A stretch of 64,000 nucleotides of DNA from Lachnospiraceae bacterium (GTDB taxonomy: Bacteria; Bacillota; Clostridia; Lachnospirales; Lachnospiraceae). How positions within the stretch are numbered: position 1 is the stretch's first letter; every line of letters starts with the position of its first letter. The stretch is from assembly GCA_017440575.1 (NCBI GenBank), contig JAFSGY010000028.1, positions 124,001-188,000 on the forward strand, in the 5' to 3' direction. Both the position numbers and the translations under genes were made by a program. The notes under the pieces were generated by a model. The model saw only the letters and a list, made by a program, of their open reading frames with translations. It did not search any database and was not told the origin of the DNA. Shown here one piece after another: positions 19,675-29,380 of this stretch.

Positions 19675-20406
19675 ATGCAGGAAATCTTAGTGTCAGTGTT
19701 GACACCGTGCTATAATAGTGCCAAAACAATAGAAAAGACATTAGAATGTATTGAGAAGCAAACCTATCAGAATATCCAATACATCATTGTAGATGGTGGC
19801 TCCACAGACGGGACGTTAGAGTTAATTGAACAGCATAGAAGCCGATTACCAGAGCAGTTTACCCTGATATCAGAGAAGGATCAGGGTATTTATGATGCCA
19901 TGAATAAGGGAATCGGACTGGCTAAGGGGCAATTGGTAGGCATTGTGAATAGTGATGACTGGTATGAAGAGGATACCATTGAACAGGTTGTAAAGAATTA
20001 CCAAGGGAATGCTTATGAGGTAGTCTATGGTATGCAGCGTACTTATTTGAATGGTAAGGAAAAGGCAACCTTTATCTATCATCATGATTTTCTGCCGGAG
20101 CAGATGATTACACATCCAACCTGTTTTGTGACAAAGAATGCCTATAAAGAACTAGGTGCATTTGATTTGAAATACCGTTCTGCGGCAGATTATGATTTGA
20201 TGCTTCGTTTTTATGAATCGAAAAGGGTTGTATTTACACCGATTTATCAGATTTTATCGAATTTTCAGTTAGGCGGTATGTCAAGCAGTCAGGTTGGTGT
20301 TCGTGAAAATGCGACGATACGATATGAGAGAGGCTTTATGTCGAAGAAGAAGTATCGTTTTGTAATAATAAAGAGCAAGATATATGAATGGTTAAATAGA
20401 AGATAA
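19675..20406 (+). CDS. GT2 family glycosyltransferase (WcaA/PGL-type)
   Basis: The 243-residue protein has VSVLTPCYNSAKTIEKTL near the N-terminus, IIVDGGSTDGT near residue 37, QGIYDAMNKGI near 71, and IVNSDDWYEED near 90. The GIYDAMNKG block is typical of a GT2 subgroup found in colanic acid and exopolysaccharide loci. A GTG at 19654 is in frame, but AAAGGGAAG just before ATG 19675 favours the later start. It lies 26 bases after the GT4 gene. Confidence 0.86.
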   Translation: MQEILVSVLTPCYNSAKTIEKTLECIEKQTYQNIQYIIVDGGSTDGTLELIEQHRSRLPEQFTLISEKDQGIYDAMNKGIGLAKGQLVGIVNSDDWYEEDTIEQVVKNYQGNAYEVVYGMQRTYLNGKEKATFIYHHDFLPEQMITHPTCFVTKNAYKELGAFDLKYRSAADYDLMLRFYESKRVVFTPIYQILSNFQLGGMSSSQVGVRENATIRYERGFMSKKKYRFVIIKSKIYEWLNRR

Positions 20407-20423
20407 AAAGGGAGAAAATTACG

Positions 20424-21494
20424 ATGTTAGAGAAAAATGTCATGTTAGATGGAAAATGTATTCTGGTTACAGGGGCAGCAGGCTTTATTGGTTCAAACCT
20501 GACAATGGAGTTATTAAAAAGTACGGAGAATGCACATATTATCTGTATTGACAATATGAATGATTATTATGATGTTTCCTTGAAGGAATTCCGTCTGCGC
20601 CAGATTGAAGAACTCACTAATCAGGTATCAGGAAGCTTTACCTTTATTAAGGGAAATATTGCAGATAAGGAATTGATTACAAAAGTATTTGCAGAATATA
20701 AGCCACAGATTGTGGTAAATCTCGCTGCACAGGCTGGTGTACGTTATAGCATCGAGAATCCGGATGCCTATATTGAGGCAAATCTGATTGGATTCTACAA
20801 TATTTTAGAGGCATGCCGTCATAGCTATGATAACGGAGAGTGTGGCGTAGAACATCTGGTATATGCAAGCTCTTCTTCTGTGTATGGAAGCAATAAGAAG
20901 ATTCCATATGCGACAGAGGATAAGGTTGATAATCCGGTTTCGTTGTATGCAGCAACGAAGAAGTCAAATGAGCTTCTTGCCCATGCGTATTCCAAGCTAT
21001 ACGGTATTCCATCAACAGGACTTCGATTCTTTACCGTATATGGTCCGGCTGGAAGACCGGATATGGCTTATTTTGGATTTACGAATAAGCTGGTAAATAA
21101 CGAGACAATTAAAATCTTTAATTATGGAAATTGTAAGAGAGACTTTACGTATATCGATGATATTGTTACAGGTGTAAAGGCTGTTATGCAGTGTAGTCCG
21201 CTTCCAAACGAGGATGGTGTGAAGTACATGGTCTATAACATTGGTAATAATCAGCCAGAGAATCTGCTAGACTTTGTAGATATTTTGCAGGATGAGTTAA
21301 AAAAAGCCAAGGTTCTGCCAGAGGATTATGACTTTGATGCGCACAAGGAGCTTGTGGGTATGCAGCCGGGTGATGTAGAGATTACTTATGCAGATGTAAC
21401 ACAGCTTCAAAAAGACTTTGGATTCAAGCCATCGACGAGCTTAAGAGAAGGCTTGCAGGCTTTTGCGAAGTGGTATAAGGATTTTTATGGATAA
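20424..21494 (+). CDS. NAD-dependent sugar epimerase, UDP-glucuronate 4-epimerase type
   Basis: The 356-residue short-chain dehydrogenase-type protein has the NAD-binding TGAAGFIGS at residues 16-24 and the catalytic YAATK with Tyr175 and Lys179. [12 protein letters not shown] near residue 42 is characteristic of UDP-glucuronate 4-epimerases (GAE/CapI group), as are the lengths of the insertions. The expected reaction is UDP-GlcA to UDP-GalA, supplying a uronic acid for the polymer. UDP-glucose dehydrogenase is not in the window. Its last 8 bases overlap the next gene's start. Confidence 0.84.
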   Translation: MLEKNVMLDGKCILVTGAAGFIGSNLTMELLKSTENAHIICIDNMNDYYDVSLKEFRLRQIEELTNQVSGSFTFIKGNIADKELITKVFAEYKPQIVVNLAAQAGVRYSIENPDAYIEANLIGFYNILEACRHSYDNGECGVEHLVYASSSSVYGSNKKIPYATEDKVDNPVSLYAATKKSNELLAHAYSKLYGIPSTGLRFFTVYGPAGRPDMAYFGFTNKLVNNETIKIFNYGNCKRDFTYIDDIVTGVKAVMQCSPLPNEDGVKYMVYNIGNNQPENLLDFVDILQDELKKAKVLPEDYDFDAHKELVGMQPGDVEITYADVTQLQKDFGFKPSTSLREGLQAFAKWYKDFYG

Positions 21495-22611
21495 GAAGTT
21501 AAAAATAGCTGTCATTTCATTAAATACAGAAGCTAAGAATGTAAGTAAATATTATAATTCACAGGCAGAAGGACTTGCGAAGGCATTTGCAAAGGAAGGG
21601 CATGATGTATTGGTATACCACCTGATTCCTGATTTAGAGCAGGAGTCAGAGAGAGAACAAAGAAGTGGTATTGCTGTTGAGTATCATAAGTGCAGACATA
21701 TCGGAAAACATGCAATTCCTGATTATGATAAGCTTGATAAAACAAGAGATTGTTATATTACAGCATCGGATAATTATCTTGCACTTGGGAGCTTTGCGAA
21801 ATGGTGTAGAAGAAATAATATCTTATGTCTGCCTTATATTGGCGTAGTGCATAGTAATAACGCATCTGCATGGAAAAAAAGAGTAGTTGACATGCTATGT
21901 AATAATGTACGATATTATAAGAAGATGCCGACAGTAGTAAAGACACCCGCGTTAGCAGAATATTTACACAGTCAGGGAGCTGGCGATAATATCCATGTAG
22001 TTCCGGTTGGACTAGATACAGAGCTGTTACAGCAGGATTATGCCCAGTATCCAATAGAAGAACTGAAGCGTCGTTGGGGATATCAGAATAATGAGAAGGT
22101 TATCCTCTTTGTGGGGCGTATGACGTCAGAGAAACAGCCTGTAAAAATGGTGGAGATATTTCAGAAGCTGTATCGTCAGGATGCAGATTACCGATTGCTT
22201 ATGGTTGGGCAGGGTGAGTTGCTTGAGGAAGTAGAGCAGAAAATCAAAAAGAATAAGTTAGAGGCATTCGTAACGATTCATAAAAAGGTTTCTAATGATA
22301 AAATGTGGGAACTTTACCGATTGTCAGAGTGCTATGTGAATCTGAATACGCATGAGATATTCGGTATGGCTATTTTAGAAGCAATGTATTATGAGAGTGT
22401 AGTGGTAGCACTTAGAGCACCCGGCCCGGAACTGATTATAGAGGATGGAAAGACTGGGTATTTGTGCGATAATGAGAATAGCCTGATACAACATATAAAT
22501 AATGCAGATAAGAATGTTACAGGGCGACAGGCACATAAAAGTATTAAAGACAGATTTTTGTGGGAGAAATCAGCAGAGCAGATGATGAGGATTATCCGTA
22601 AGTATAGATAA
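21487..22611 (+). CDS. GT4 family glycosyltransferase
   Basis: The 374-residue GT-B protein starts [19 protein letters not shown]. The donor domain has [20 protein letters not shown] near residue 200 and [16 protein letters not shown] near residue 290, which carries E-x7-E. The open frame goes back to 21463 inside the epimerase gene, but the family start is ATG 21487, overlapping the epimerase by 8 bases. It probably adds a uronic or deoxy sugar, judging only from its neighbours. Confidence 0.86.
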   Translation: MDKKLKIAVISLNTEAKNVSKYYNSQAEGLAKAFAKEGHDVLVYHLIPDLEQESEREQRSGIAVEYHKCRHIGKHAIPDYDKLDKTRDCYITASDNYLALGSFAKWCRRNNILCLPYIGVVHSNNASAWKKRVVDMLCNNVRYYKKMPTVVKTPALAEYLHSQGAGDNIHVVPVGLDTELLQQDYAQYPIEELKRRWGYQNNEKVILFVGRMTSEKQPVKMVEIFQKLYRQDADYRLLMVGQGELLEEVEQKIKKNKLEAFVTIHKKVSNDKMWELYRLSECYVNLNTHEIFGMAILEAMYYESVVVALRAPGPELIIEDGKTGYLCDNENSLIQHINNADKNVTGRQAHKSIKDRFLWEKSAEQMMRIIRKYR

Positions 22612-22635
22612 CCTTGGAAAGGTAAGGTAGGATAA

Positions 22636-23727
22636 ATGCAGATAAAATGTAATGTATTAGACAGACAGTTTCAGATGTATCAACAGGACTATGAAGAGGC
22701 AGCACTTCGCGTGCTTCGTTCCGGTTGGTATGTATTAGGCAATGAAGTAACACAGTTCGAAGAAGAATTTGCAGCCTATACAGGAAGAAAGTATTGTGTA
22801 GGCTTGAATTCCGGTTTGGATGCCTTGATTATGTCTGTACGTGCGCTTGGAATTGGTGAGGGCGATGAGGTCATTGTTCAGGCTAATACTTATATTGCGA
22901 CAGTTATTGGTATTACAGAGAATGGTGCAACACCGGTGTTCGTTGAACCGGATGAATACCATAATATTGATGCAGAAAAAATAGAAGCGGCTATTACAGA
23001 GAAGACAAAAGCTATTATGATTGTTCATTTATATGGACAGGCAAGTAATATGAAGCCGATTGTTGAGCTTGCAGAGAAGTATCAGCTTCCTATTATAGAG
23101 GACTGTGCACAGTCACATGGTGCATGCTTTGATGGTAAGATGACAGGAACCTTTGGGATTTCAGGTTGCTTTAGTTTCTACCCGACCAAGAATCTTGGTG
23201 CCTTTGGTGATGCAGGTGCCATTGTAACAGATGATAAAGAATTTGCGGATCAGATTCGTATGATGCGCAATTATGGAAGCAGAATCAAATATGTAAATGA
23301 GATCGAGGGAATTAATTCACGATTAGACGAGATGCAGGCAGCACTGTTAAGAGTAAAGCTGACGCACTTGGATGAGCTGAATCAGGAAAGAGTAGTGTTG
23401 GCAGAACGCTATACAAAGGGCATTACGAATGAAAAAATCGTGAAGCCTGAGATTAGAGAAGGTGCAGATAGTATCTTCCATCAGTATGTGATTCGCTGTT
23501 CTGAGAGAGAGAAGCTCCAGAAGTTCTTAAATGAACAGGGAATCCAGACACAGATTCACTATCCGATACCGCCACACTTAGCAGAATGTTATCAGTATCT
23601 AGGACATAAGGCAGGAGAATATCCGATTACAGAGCAGTATGCCAATGAAGTGTTGAGTTTACCACTTTATACAGGTATGACTTGGGAAGAGCAGGATTAT
23701 GTGATTGAGAAGCTGAATCAGTTTTAG
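22636..23727 (+). CDS. DegT/DnrJ/EryC1/StrS sugar aminotransferase, FdtB/QdtB-like
   Basis: The 363-residue PLP enzyme has EDCAQSHGACFDG near residue 155 and CFSFYPTKNLGAFGDAGA, placing the PLP-binding Lys at 185. The FSFYPxKNLGAxGD wording is that of FdtB/QdtB, which aminate dTDP-3-keto-6-deoxyhexoses to give dTDP-Fuc3N or dTDP-Qui3N. The next gene encodes an FdtA/QdtA-like 3,4-ketoisomerase, which strengthens this call. The required dTDP-4-keto-6-deoxyglucose must come from RmlA and RmlB encoded elsewhere. Which epimer is made cannot be judged from sequence. Confidence 0.85.
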   Translation: MQIKCNVLDRQFQMYQQDYEEAALRVLRSGWYVLGNEVTQFEEEFAAYTGRKYCVGLNSGLDALIMSVRALGIGEGDEVIVQANTYIATVIGITENGATPVFVEPDEYHNIDAEKIEAAITEKTKAIMIVHLYGQASNMKPIVELAEKYQLPIIEDCAQSHGACFDGKMTGTFGISGCFSFYPTKNLGAFGDAGAIVTDDKEFADQIRMMRNYGSRIKYVNEIEGINSRLDEMQAALLRVKLTHLDELNQERVVLAERYTKGITNEKIVKPEIREGADSIFHQYVIRCSEREKLQKFLNEQGIQTQIHYPIPPHLAECYQYLGHKAGEYPITEQYANEVLSLPLYTGMTWEEQDYVIEKLNQF

Positions 23728-23750
23728 ACATAAAAGAAAGGGGTACGCTT

Positions 23751-24158
23751 ATGATAGAAGAATGTAAATTAATAGAATTCCCACAGCATGGTGACGAGAG
23801 AGGACATCTTGTGATTGTGGAGGGAAATCAGGATATACCATTTGATATTAAGAGAGTATTTTATATTTATGGTTCTGATAAGGATGTCATTCGAGGCAGA
23901 CACGCGAATTATAATTCTGAGTTTGTACTTATTAATGTAGCAGGAACATCCAAGGTTAAGGTGGATGATGGTACAAATCAGAAGGTATTTGATTTAGACA
24001 GACCTCATATCGGAATCTATCTTCCTAAGCTTGTTTGGAAGGATATGTATGACTTTTCAGAGGATTCGGTATTGCTGGTGCTTGCAAGTGAGCATTATGA
24101 TAATAACGAATACATAAGAGATTATGATGAGTATATTAAGGTGATGAAGAATCAATAA
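23751..24158 (+). CDS. FdtA/QdtA-like sugar 3,4-ketoisomerase (WxcM cupin)
   Basis: This 135-residue single-domain cupin fits the FdtA family, which converts dTDP-4-keto-6-deoxyglucose to the 3-keto isomer. The block VIRGRHANYNSEFVLI lies at residues 46-61. Characterised members usually have His-x-His here (RGxHAHK); this protein has His51 but Asn53. Many short cupins of this group may carry the HAN form, so activity is not excluded. It follows the aminotransferase gene by 23 bases after an AAAGGGG ribosome site, and the pair should make a 3-amino-3,6-dideoxyhexose. Confidence 0.8.
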   Translation: MIEECKLIEFPQHGDERGHLVIVEGNQDIPFDIKRVFYIYGSDKDVIRGRHANYNSEFVLINVAGTSKVKVDDGTNQKVFDLDRPHIGIYLPKLVWKDMYDFSEDSVLLVLASEHYDNNEYIRDYDEYIKVMKNQ

Positions 24159-24186
24159 TTTAGCTTGAAGGGGGGAAACATGGACA

Positions 24187-25758
24187 ATGGGATATTATTT
24201 GAATCCAACGACTAAAGGATTTCAGGATAGTCTTAATTCTGAGATATATGTTGATAAAACAGGATTAATTGAACAATTGAATCGTTTAATCAATACAGAG
24301 CAACGATTTGTCTGTGTCAGCCGCCCGAGAAGATTTGGTAAGTCGATGGCGATAAAAATGCTGTCTGCTTATTATAATTCTGAAAGTGATTCCGATGAAT
24401 TGTTCAGAGAACTGGAAATTGGTAGTAAGCCAAGTTATAGAAAATATTTGAATCAATATCAGGTTATGCGTATTAATATGCAGGAATTCTTAAGTGAAAG
24501 CAATAGTATTGAAGAAATGCTGGATTTGATAGAAAAATCGATACTTTGGGAGTTACTGGATAATTATAAAGGTATGCGGTTTTTTAATGAAAAGAGTCTT
24601 ATAAGAACAATGACAGATATATATCGTAATACGCAGAAACCTTTTGTTGTTTTGATTGATGAATGGGACTGCATTTTCCGTGAATATAGAGATAGAAAAG
24701 AAGATCAGGAAAAATATCTGGATTTCTTGCGTAACTGGATGAAGGATAAGGAATATATCGCTCTTGCTTACATGACAGGAATACTTCCAATCAAGAAATA
24801 CGGAACACATTCCGCTTTGAACATGTTTACAGAGTATTCTATGACAAATCCGGGAAATCTTGCAGGATATTTTGGATTTACGACGGAAGAAGTGCAGGAG
24901 TTATGTGATAGATATCAAATGAACTTTGAGGAAACCAAGGTATGGTATGATGGCTATAGTCTCGGAAAAATCCCATCTGTTTATAATCCTAGGTCAGTTG
25001 TCGGAGCTATGCTTGCCGGAGCATTTGACACCTATTGGAATCAGACAGAGACCTTTGAGGCATTGCGAACCTATATAGATATGAATTATGATGGGTTGAA
25101 GGATGCTATCATAAGTATGCTTGCCGGAGCAAGGGTGCAGATTGATGTAAGAAGCTTTTCAAATGATATGACCACATTTCATAATTACGAGGATGTTCTT
25201 ACGTTATTGGTGCATTTAGGGTATCTTGCTTATCATTGGGAGAGGGAAGAAGTCTATATTCCGAATAAGGAGATTTCCAAGGAATATATTACAGCAATCA
25301 GAAATACTTCATGGGGTGAGATTATTCAAGCTGTAAAGGAGTCAGAGAAACTTTTACAAAGTGTATGGGAAATGGATTGTGAAGCTGTTGCTGCTGGTAT
25401 AGAAAAGGCACATTATGAGACATCTATTTTAACATATCATAATGAAAATGCATTAAGTTATACCATTTCATTGGCATTCTATGCGGCAAGAGAGTATTAT
25501 ACTGTATTTAGAGAGTTGCCTACCGGTAAAGGCTTTGCAGATGTGGTATTTATTCCAAGAAAGAAAGCAGCAGATAAGCCGGCATTGGTAATTGAGCTGA
25601 AGTATGATAAGAGTGCAGAAGGTGCGATTGCACAAATTATGAATAAAAAGTACACAGAAAACTTATTAGAGTATCAGGGAAATATACTATTGGTAGGAAT
25701 AAATTATGACAAGGAAACCAAGACACATACTTGTCTGATTCAAAGGACTATCCGATAG
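24187..25758 (+). CDS. AAA-ATPase-like / PD-(D/E)XK nuclease-fold protein
   Basis: The 523-residue protein starts with the family opening YLNPTTKGFQDSLNSEIYVD and a P-loop-like RPRRFGKSM at residues 45-53. FVVLIDEWDCIF near residue 155 is its Walker B equivalent. The C-terminal GFADVVFIP and ALVIELKYDKS segments (about residues 450-475) form a PD-(D/E)XK-like core. Proteins of this kind are common in multiple copies in gut Firmicutes and Bacteroidetes, and their role is unknown. It has no evident part in glycan synthesis and sits inside the operon, 28 bases after FdtA and 17 before the next start. Confidence 0.85.
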   Translation: MGYYLNPTTKGFQDSLNSEIYVDKTGLIEQLNRLINTEQRFVCVSRPRRFGKSMAIKMLSAYYNSESDSDELFRELEIGSKPSYRKYLNQYQVMRINMQEFLSESNSIEEMLDLIEKSILWELLDNYKGMRFFNEKSLIRTMTDIYRNTQKPFVVLIDEWDCIFREYRDRKEDQEKYLDFLRNWMKDKEYIALAYMTGILPIKKYGTHSALNMFTEYSMTNPGNLAGYFGFTTEEVQELCDRYQMNFEETKVWYDGYSLGKIPSVYNPRSVVGAMLAGAFDTYWNQTETFEALRTYIDMNYDGLKDAIISMLAGARVQIDVRSFSNDMTTFHNYEDVLTLLVHLGYLAYHWEREEVYIPNKEISKEYITAIRNTSWGEIIQAVKESEKLLQSVWEMDCEAVAAGIEKAHYETSILTYHNENALSYTISLAFYAAREYYTVFRELPTGKGFADVVFIPRKKAADKPALVIELKYDKSAEGAIAQIMNKKYTENLLEYQGNILLVGINYDKETKTHTCLIQRTIR

Positions 25759-25775
25759 AATGGGAAATAGCTAGA

Positions 25776-26600
25776 ATGAACAAATATATCAAAAAAATCA
25801 TAAATCTTCCAAAGCGAATCGAACGGGAGATTGAGACAAGAAAATATAAGAATGACAAATATGCAGGGATTCTCCAGATAAGAAATGTGGAGGAATCCCT
25901 ATCTTATATTGAGCAGAATGAGGTCAGCTTCTATCGCTATGGAGATGGTGAGATTGCGATTATGTTAGGGTGCGATATTCCTTTTCAGAAGGCAGATGAG
26001 AAGCTCCAGAAGAGACTGATAGAGCTGCTGTCAATAAAGGAAGAAGGAATCGAAGTTGCCATTCCATATTATTATTTTAATTATGAGCATGGACTGATCG
26101 GGATGGTGGAGTCATTTGCTTATGCCATGAAGGAGCAGAGACGTTTTTTGCTGGAGCATTGTAGGAAAGACTATACCTATCTTGATACCTCAATATCCCA
26201 GATTTATCAAAGCTATGAAGAATATGATTTTGAACAGTATTTTCATAGAGTCAAAGCATTATTTAAAGGCAGAAAGGTTACTCTGATCTGCGGAAAAGGC
26301 ATCTTTCAGAACCTGCAATATAATCTTTTAGAGGAATGTGAAATAGTAGAATATTTGGATGCTCCAAGTAAAAATGCATTTTCTGAATACGATGATATTT
26401 TACAAAAAGCAAAGCGGATACCCAAGGATCATTTAGTATGTATTGTATTAGGACCTACAGCGAAACCATTAGCTTATGATTTGCACAAGGAAGGCTATCA
26501 GGCATGGGATATGGGGCACTTTCTTAAGGATTATGATGCATTTTGTAAGAAGCGTTCCAGAGATGAAGAGAGTATAACGGAATTCTATAAGCCGGATTGA
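25776..26600 (+). CDS. GT-D fold (DUF1792) glycosyltransferase
   Basis: The 274-residue protein has VSFYRYGDGEIAIMLG near residue 48, the RYGDGE block typical of DUF1792, founding family of the GT-D fold. It also has KVTLICGKGIFQNL near 165 and VCIVLGPTAKPLAYDL near 220, consistent with a Rossmann-like nucleotide-sugar fold. Known members add hexoses to serine-rich-repeat glycoproteins in streptococci. Here a role in the repeat unit is more likely. The open frame begins with TTG 25731 inside the upstream gene; ATG 25776, after that gene's stop, is the better start. Confidence 0.78.
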   Translation: MNKYIKKIINLPKRIEREIETRKYKNDKYAGILQIRNVEESLSYIEQNEVSFYRYGDGEIAIMLGCDIPFQKADEKLQKRLIELLSIKEEGIEVAIPYYYFNYEHGLIGMVESFAYAMKEQRRFLLEHCRKDYTYLDTSISQIYQSYEEYDFEQYFHRVKALFKGRKVTLICGKGIFQNLQYNLLEECEIVEYLDAPSKNAFSEYDDILQKAKRIPKDHLVCIVLGPTAKPLAYDLHKEGYQAWDMGHFLKDYDAFCKKRSRDEESITEFYKPD

Positions 26601-26616
26601 TAAAGAAGGAGACTAT

Positions 26617-28368
26617 ATGATTAACAGAGTTAGCTATATTTTAGATAAAAAACAAAAGATTAAATTATTTCTGTTATTGATTATCATTTTTGTTGGTGCT
26701 TTTGTGGAGCTTTTAGGAGTAGCAACCATTATGCCGTTAGTCACAGTAGCATTAGAGCCTGACACCATACAGACGAAATGGTATCTGGCATTGGCATGGG
26801 AGCTGTTTGGTTTCACAGAGGTAAGTCAGATGATTGTGCTTCTGGCATTATGTATGATGGCAATTTATATTTTGAAAAATTTGTATGTTACCTTCATGTA
26901 TAATACGCAGTATCGTTTTATTTTTAATAATCAAAGACGTCTGGCAGTGAGAATGATGGATGCCTATATGCATCAGAATTATCTGTTTCATGTATCTAAA
27001 AATGTGGCTGAACTGCAGAGAAATGTAACAGAAGATGTAAATGGCTTTTACACGGTAGTATTGAATTCTTTACAGCTTCTTGCAGAGACAAGCGTTTGTG
27101 TTGTTCTTGTCCTATTTTTGATGAAGACAGATATTACAACAACTCTTGTAGTAGCCATATTAATTGGTATTTTTACAGTACTGGTAGGATTTGTTTCGAA
27201 GAAGGTGCTGGTAAAGAAGGGACAGGAGAACCGAAAGCTAAGTATAAGATTAAATAAATGGGTACTACAGTCCTTCTCAGGTATTAAGGAAATCAAGGTT
27301 ATGAACAGGGAGAATTTCTTCCTGAAGAATTATGATGATACGTACCACAAATTTACCGTAATTCAGAGACAGCAGTCAATGCTGACCTTTATCTCCAGAC
27401 CGATTATGGAAGCCGTCTGCATCTGTGGTCTATTAGCGGTTGTTGTATTTAAGATAGCAGTACAGGATGCAGAGATTACTTCCTTTATTCCAACATTATC
27501 GGTTTTTGTTGTGGCAGCTTCCAGAATGTTGCCATCTTTTAACCGTATATCAGGTTATATCGGTATGATTATGTTTGATAAGCCTTCCGTAGAGGTTCTG
27601 TATAATGATTTGGTAGAAATTGATGAGCTTCGTAAGAAGCAGGTAGATTTTTCGGAGGATGCGGCAAGAATCACTATGAAGGAAGGGATTCGATTAGAAG
27701 ACGTTAGCTTTCGATATCCGGAAAATGAAAAGTGGGTATTACAGAATATAAATATGACCATAAAGCCAAATTCATCGATAGCATTGATTGGAGCATCCGG
27801 TGCCGGAAAAACAACACTTGCAGATGTCATATTAGGTATTTTGGAGCCTCAGCAGGGAACCATTTATGTGGATGCGCAGGATATCAATAAAAATATGAAT
27901 GCATGGCATAAGAGCATAGGCTATATTCCACAGACAATCTATCTGATGGATGATACAATCCGTGCCAACATAGCATTTGGTGTGCCAGAGGATCAGGTTG
28001 ATGAGGCAGCTATGAAGAAGGCATTGAAGGAAGCGAAGCTGGATGAATTTGTAGATAGACTCCCAGAAGGACTGGATACTATTGTAGGAGATCGTGGTGT
28101 AAAGCTGTCGGGTGGTCAGAGACAGAGAATCGGTATCGCAAGAGCCTTATACCAGCAGCCAGAGATTCTGATTCTGGATGAAGCAACTTCTGCATTGGAT
28201 AATGATACGGAGAAGGAAGTTATGGAAGCGATTGATGGGCTGCATGGTAACAGAACATTGATTATCATAGCTCATCGCTTAAGTACGATTAAGAACTGCG
28301 ATATTATCTATGAGGTTGCAGGTGGAAGTATTATAGAGAAAAAACATGAGGAAGTGTTTACGCAGTAA
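26617..28368 (+). CDS. ABC exporter half-transporter (MsbA/PglK-like), copy 2
   Basis: The 583-residue protein has a six-span membrane domain and an ATPase domain with Walker A GASGAGKTT at 392-400, LSGGQRQRIG near 497, Walker B ILILDEATSALD near 519 and H-loop IIAHRLST. It is a clear paralogue of the exporter at 8427: both begin with an RxxYIxDxxQK segment and share ISGIKEIKV-type coupling regions. A PglK-like role, flipping a lipid-linked oligosaccharide, is the best guess. AAGGAG precedes the ATG, and its stop overlaps the next start by one base. Confidence 0.88.
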   Translation: MINRVSYILDKKQKIKLFLLLIIIFVGAFVELLGVATIMPLVTVALEPDTIQTKWYLALAWELFGFTEVSQMIVLLALCMMAIYILKNLYVTFMYNTQYRFIFNNQRRLAVRMMDAYMHQNYLFHVSKNVAELQRNVTEDVNGFYTVVLNSLQLLAETSVCVVLVLFLMKTDITTTLVVAILIGIFTVLVGFVSKKVLVKKGQENRKLSIRLNKWVLQSFSGIKEIKVMNRENFFLKNYDDTYHKFTVIQRQQSMLTFISRPIMEAVCICGLLAVVVFKIAVQDAEITSFIPTLSVFVVAASRMLPSFNRISGYIGMIMFDKPSVEVLYNDLVEIDELRKKQVDFSEDAARITMKEGIRLEDVSFRYPENEKWVLQNINMTIKPNSSIALIGASGAGKTTLADVILGILEPQQGTIYVDAQDINKNMNAWHKSIGYIPQTIYLMDDTIRANIAFGVPEDQVDEAAMKKALKEAKLDEFVDRLPEGLDTIVGDRGVKLSGGQRQRIGIARALYQQPEILILDEATSALDNDTEKEVMEAIDGLHGNRTLIIIAHRLSTIKNCDIIYEVAGGSIIEKKHEEVFTQ

Positions 28369-29360
28369 TGTTAGAATTAAGAATAGAAAAGTATAGTGAT
28401 GATTTTAAAGAAAAATGGGATAATTTTGTAATAAACAAGTCTGTGAATGGAACCTTTTTACAGAGCAAGCAGTTTTTGGATTATCATGGTGAACGTTTTC
28501 AGGATGCTTCTTTGGTTATTTATAAGGGAAATGATACGGTTGTAGCGGTTGTGCCCGCATGTACCATATTAGATGGTGATAAGAAAGTTTTCAGTGCACA
28601 TGCAGGAAGTACCTTTGGCGGCATTATAATCGGTGACAGCTTTTATAATATCGAGCATGTGGAAGCAATTATGACATCACTCGAAGAGTATCTTGTACAG
28701 GAGAATTATCAGGAAGTACGTATGAAGTGTACCAGTGAGATATTTTCCAAAGGTAATGTGAATCTTCTATACTATTTTCTGTTTCAGAGAGGCTATACCT
28801 CTTATGATGAGATAAGCTGCTATATTGATTTTGAGAATTATAAGGACGATGTTATTTCTAACTTTACATCAGGCAGAAGAAGAGACTATAAGTATTCTCT
28901 TAAGCAGGAGCTTACATTTCGAGAACTTAACAGCAGAGAGGATATTGAGAGGTTTTATGCGATTCTTTGCGAGAATCTTGAAAAGTTTGGAGCAAAGCCT
29001 GTGCATTCCTTGCAGGAGCTTGTGGAATTCAAGGAAGAACGTTTACAGGATGTGATGGAATTCTATGGTGTTTTCTTAGAGGAAACGATGATTGCCGGAA
29101 GCATGGTATTCAAATTTGCAGACAGAGTGTTCCATACACAATATCTGGCAGCAGATCAGAACTATTTGAAAATGTTCCCAATGAACTTCCTAGATACCAA
29201 TTTGATTCAGGTAGCAAAGGATAAAGGATTCCGATATTTTTCGTTTGGGACAAGTACAGAAGAACATGGCAAGGTTCTAAATAAGCATCTGGCTCAGTTC
29301 AAAGAAGGATTTGGAACGGAGTATGGGCTGAATAGGACGTTTGTGAAAGAATTACAGTAA
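28368..29360 (+). CDS. FemAB/GNAT-type acyltransferase
   Basis: The 330-residue soluble protein has two GNAT-like halves, the layout of FemAB/peptidoglycan-bridge-type and related acyltransferases. Marks are GTFLQSKQFLDYHGERF near residue 28, an SGRRRDYKYSLK loop near residue 170, and FRYFSFGTSTEEHG near residue 292, which resembles the C-terminal FGxS segment of the family. In this locus it may N-acylate an amino sugar such as the 3-amino-3,6-dideoxyhexose made by the genes at 22636-24158, for which no other acyltransferase is obvious. That link is inference. Confidence 0.7.
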   Translation: MLELRIEKYSDDFKEKWDNFVINKSVNGTFLQSKQFLDYHGERFQDASLVIYKGNDTVVAVVPACTILDGDKKVFSAHAGSTFGGIIIGDSFYNIEHVEAIMTSLEEYLVQENYQEVRMKCTSEIFSKGNVNLLYYFLFQRGYTSYDEISCYIDFENYKDDVISNFTSGRRRDYKYSLKQELTFRELNSREDIERFYAILCENLEKFGAKPVHSLQELVEFKEERLQDVMEFYGVFLEETMIAGSMVFKFADRVFHTQYLAADQNYLKMFPMNFLDTNLIQVAKDKGFRYFSFGTSTEEHGKVLNKHLAQFKEGFGTEYGLNRTFVKELQ

Positions 29361-29380
29361 TAGAGAATGAGGGAAGAAAA

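Noticed and set aside
24180..24215. ATG at 24180 giving an 11-codon frame just after GGGGG
   Set aside because: Too short and without a known leader role; the true start 7 bases later has a usable though longer spacing. A leader effect is possible, but nothing supports it.
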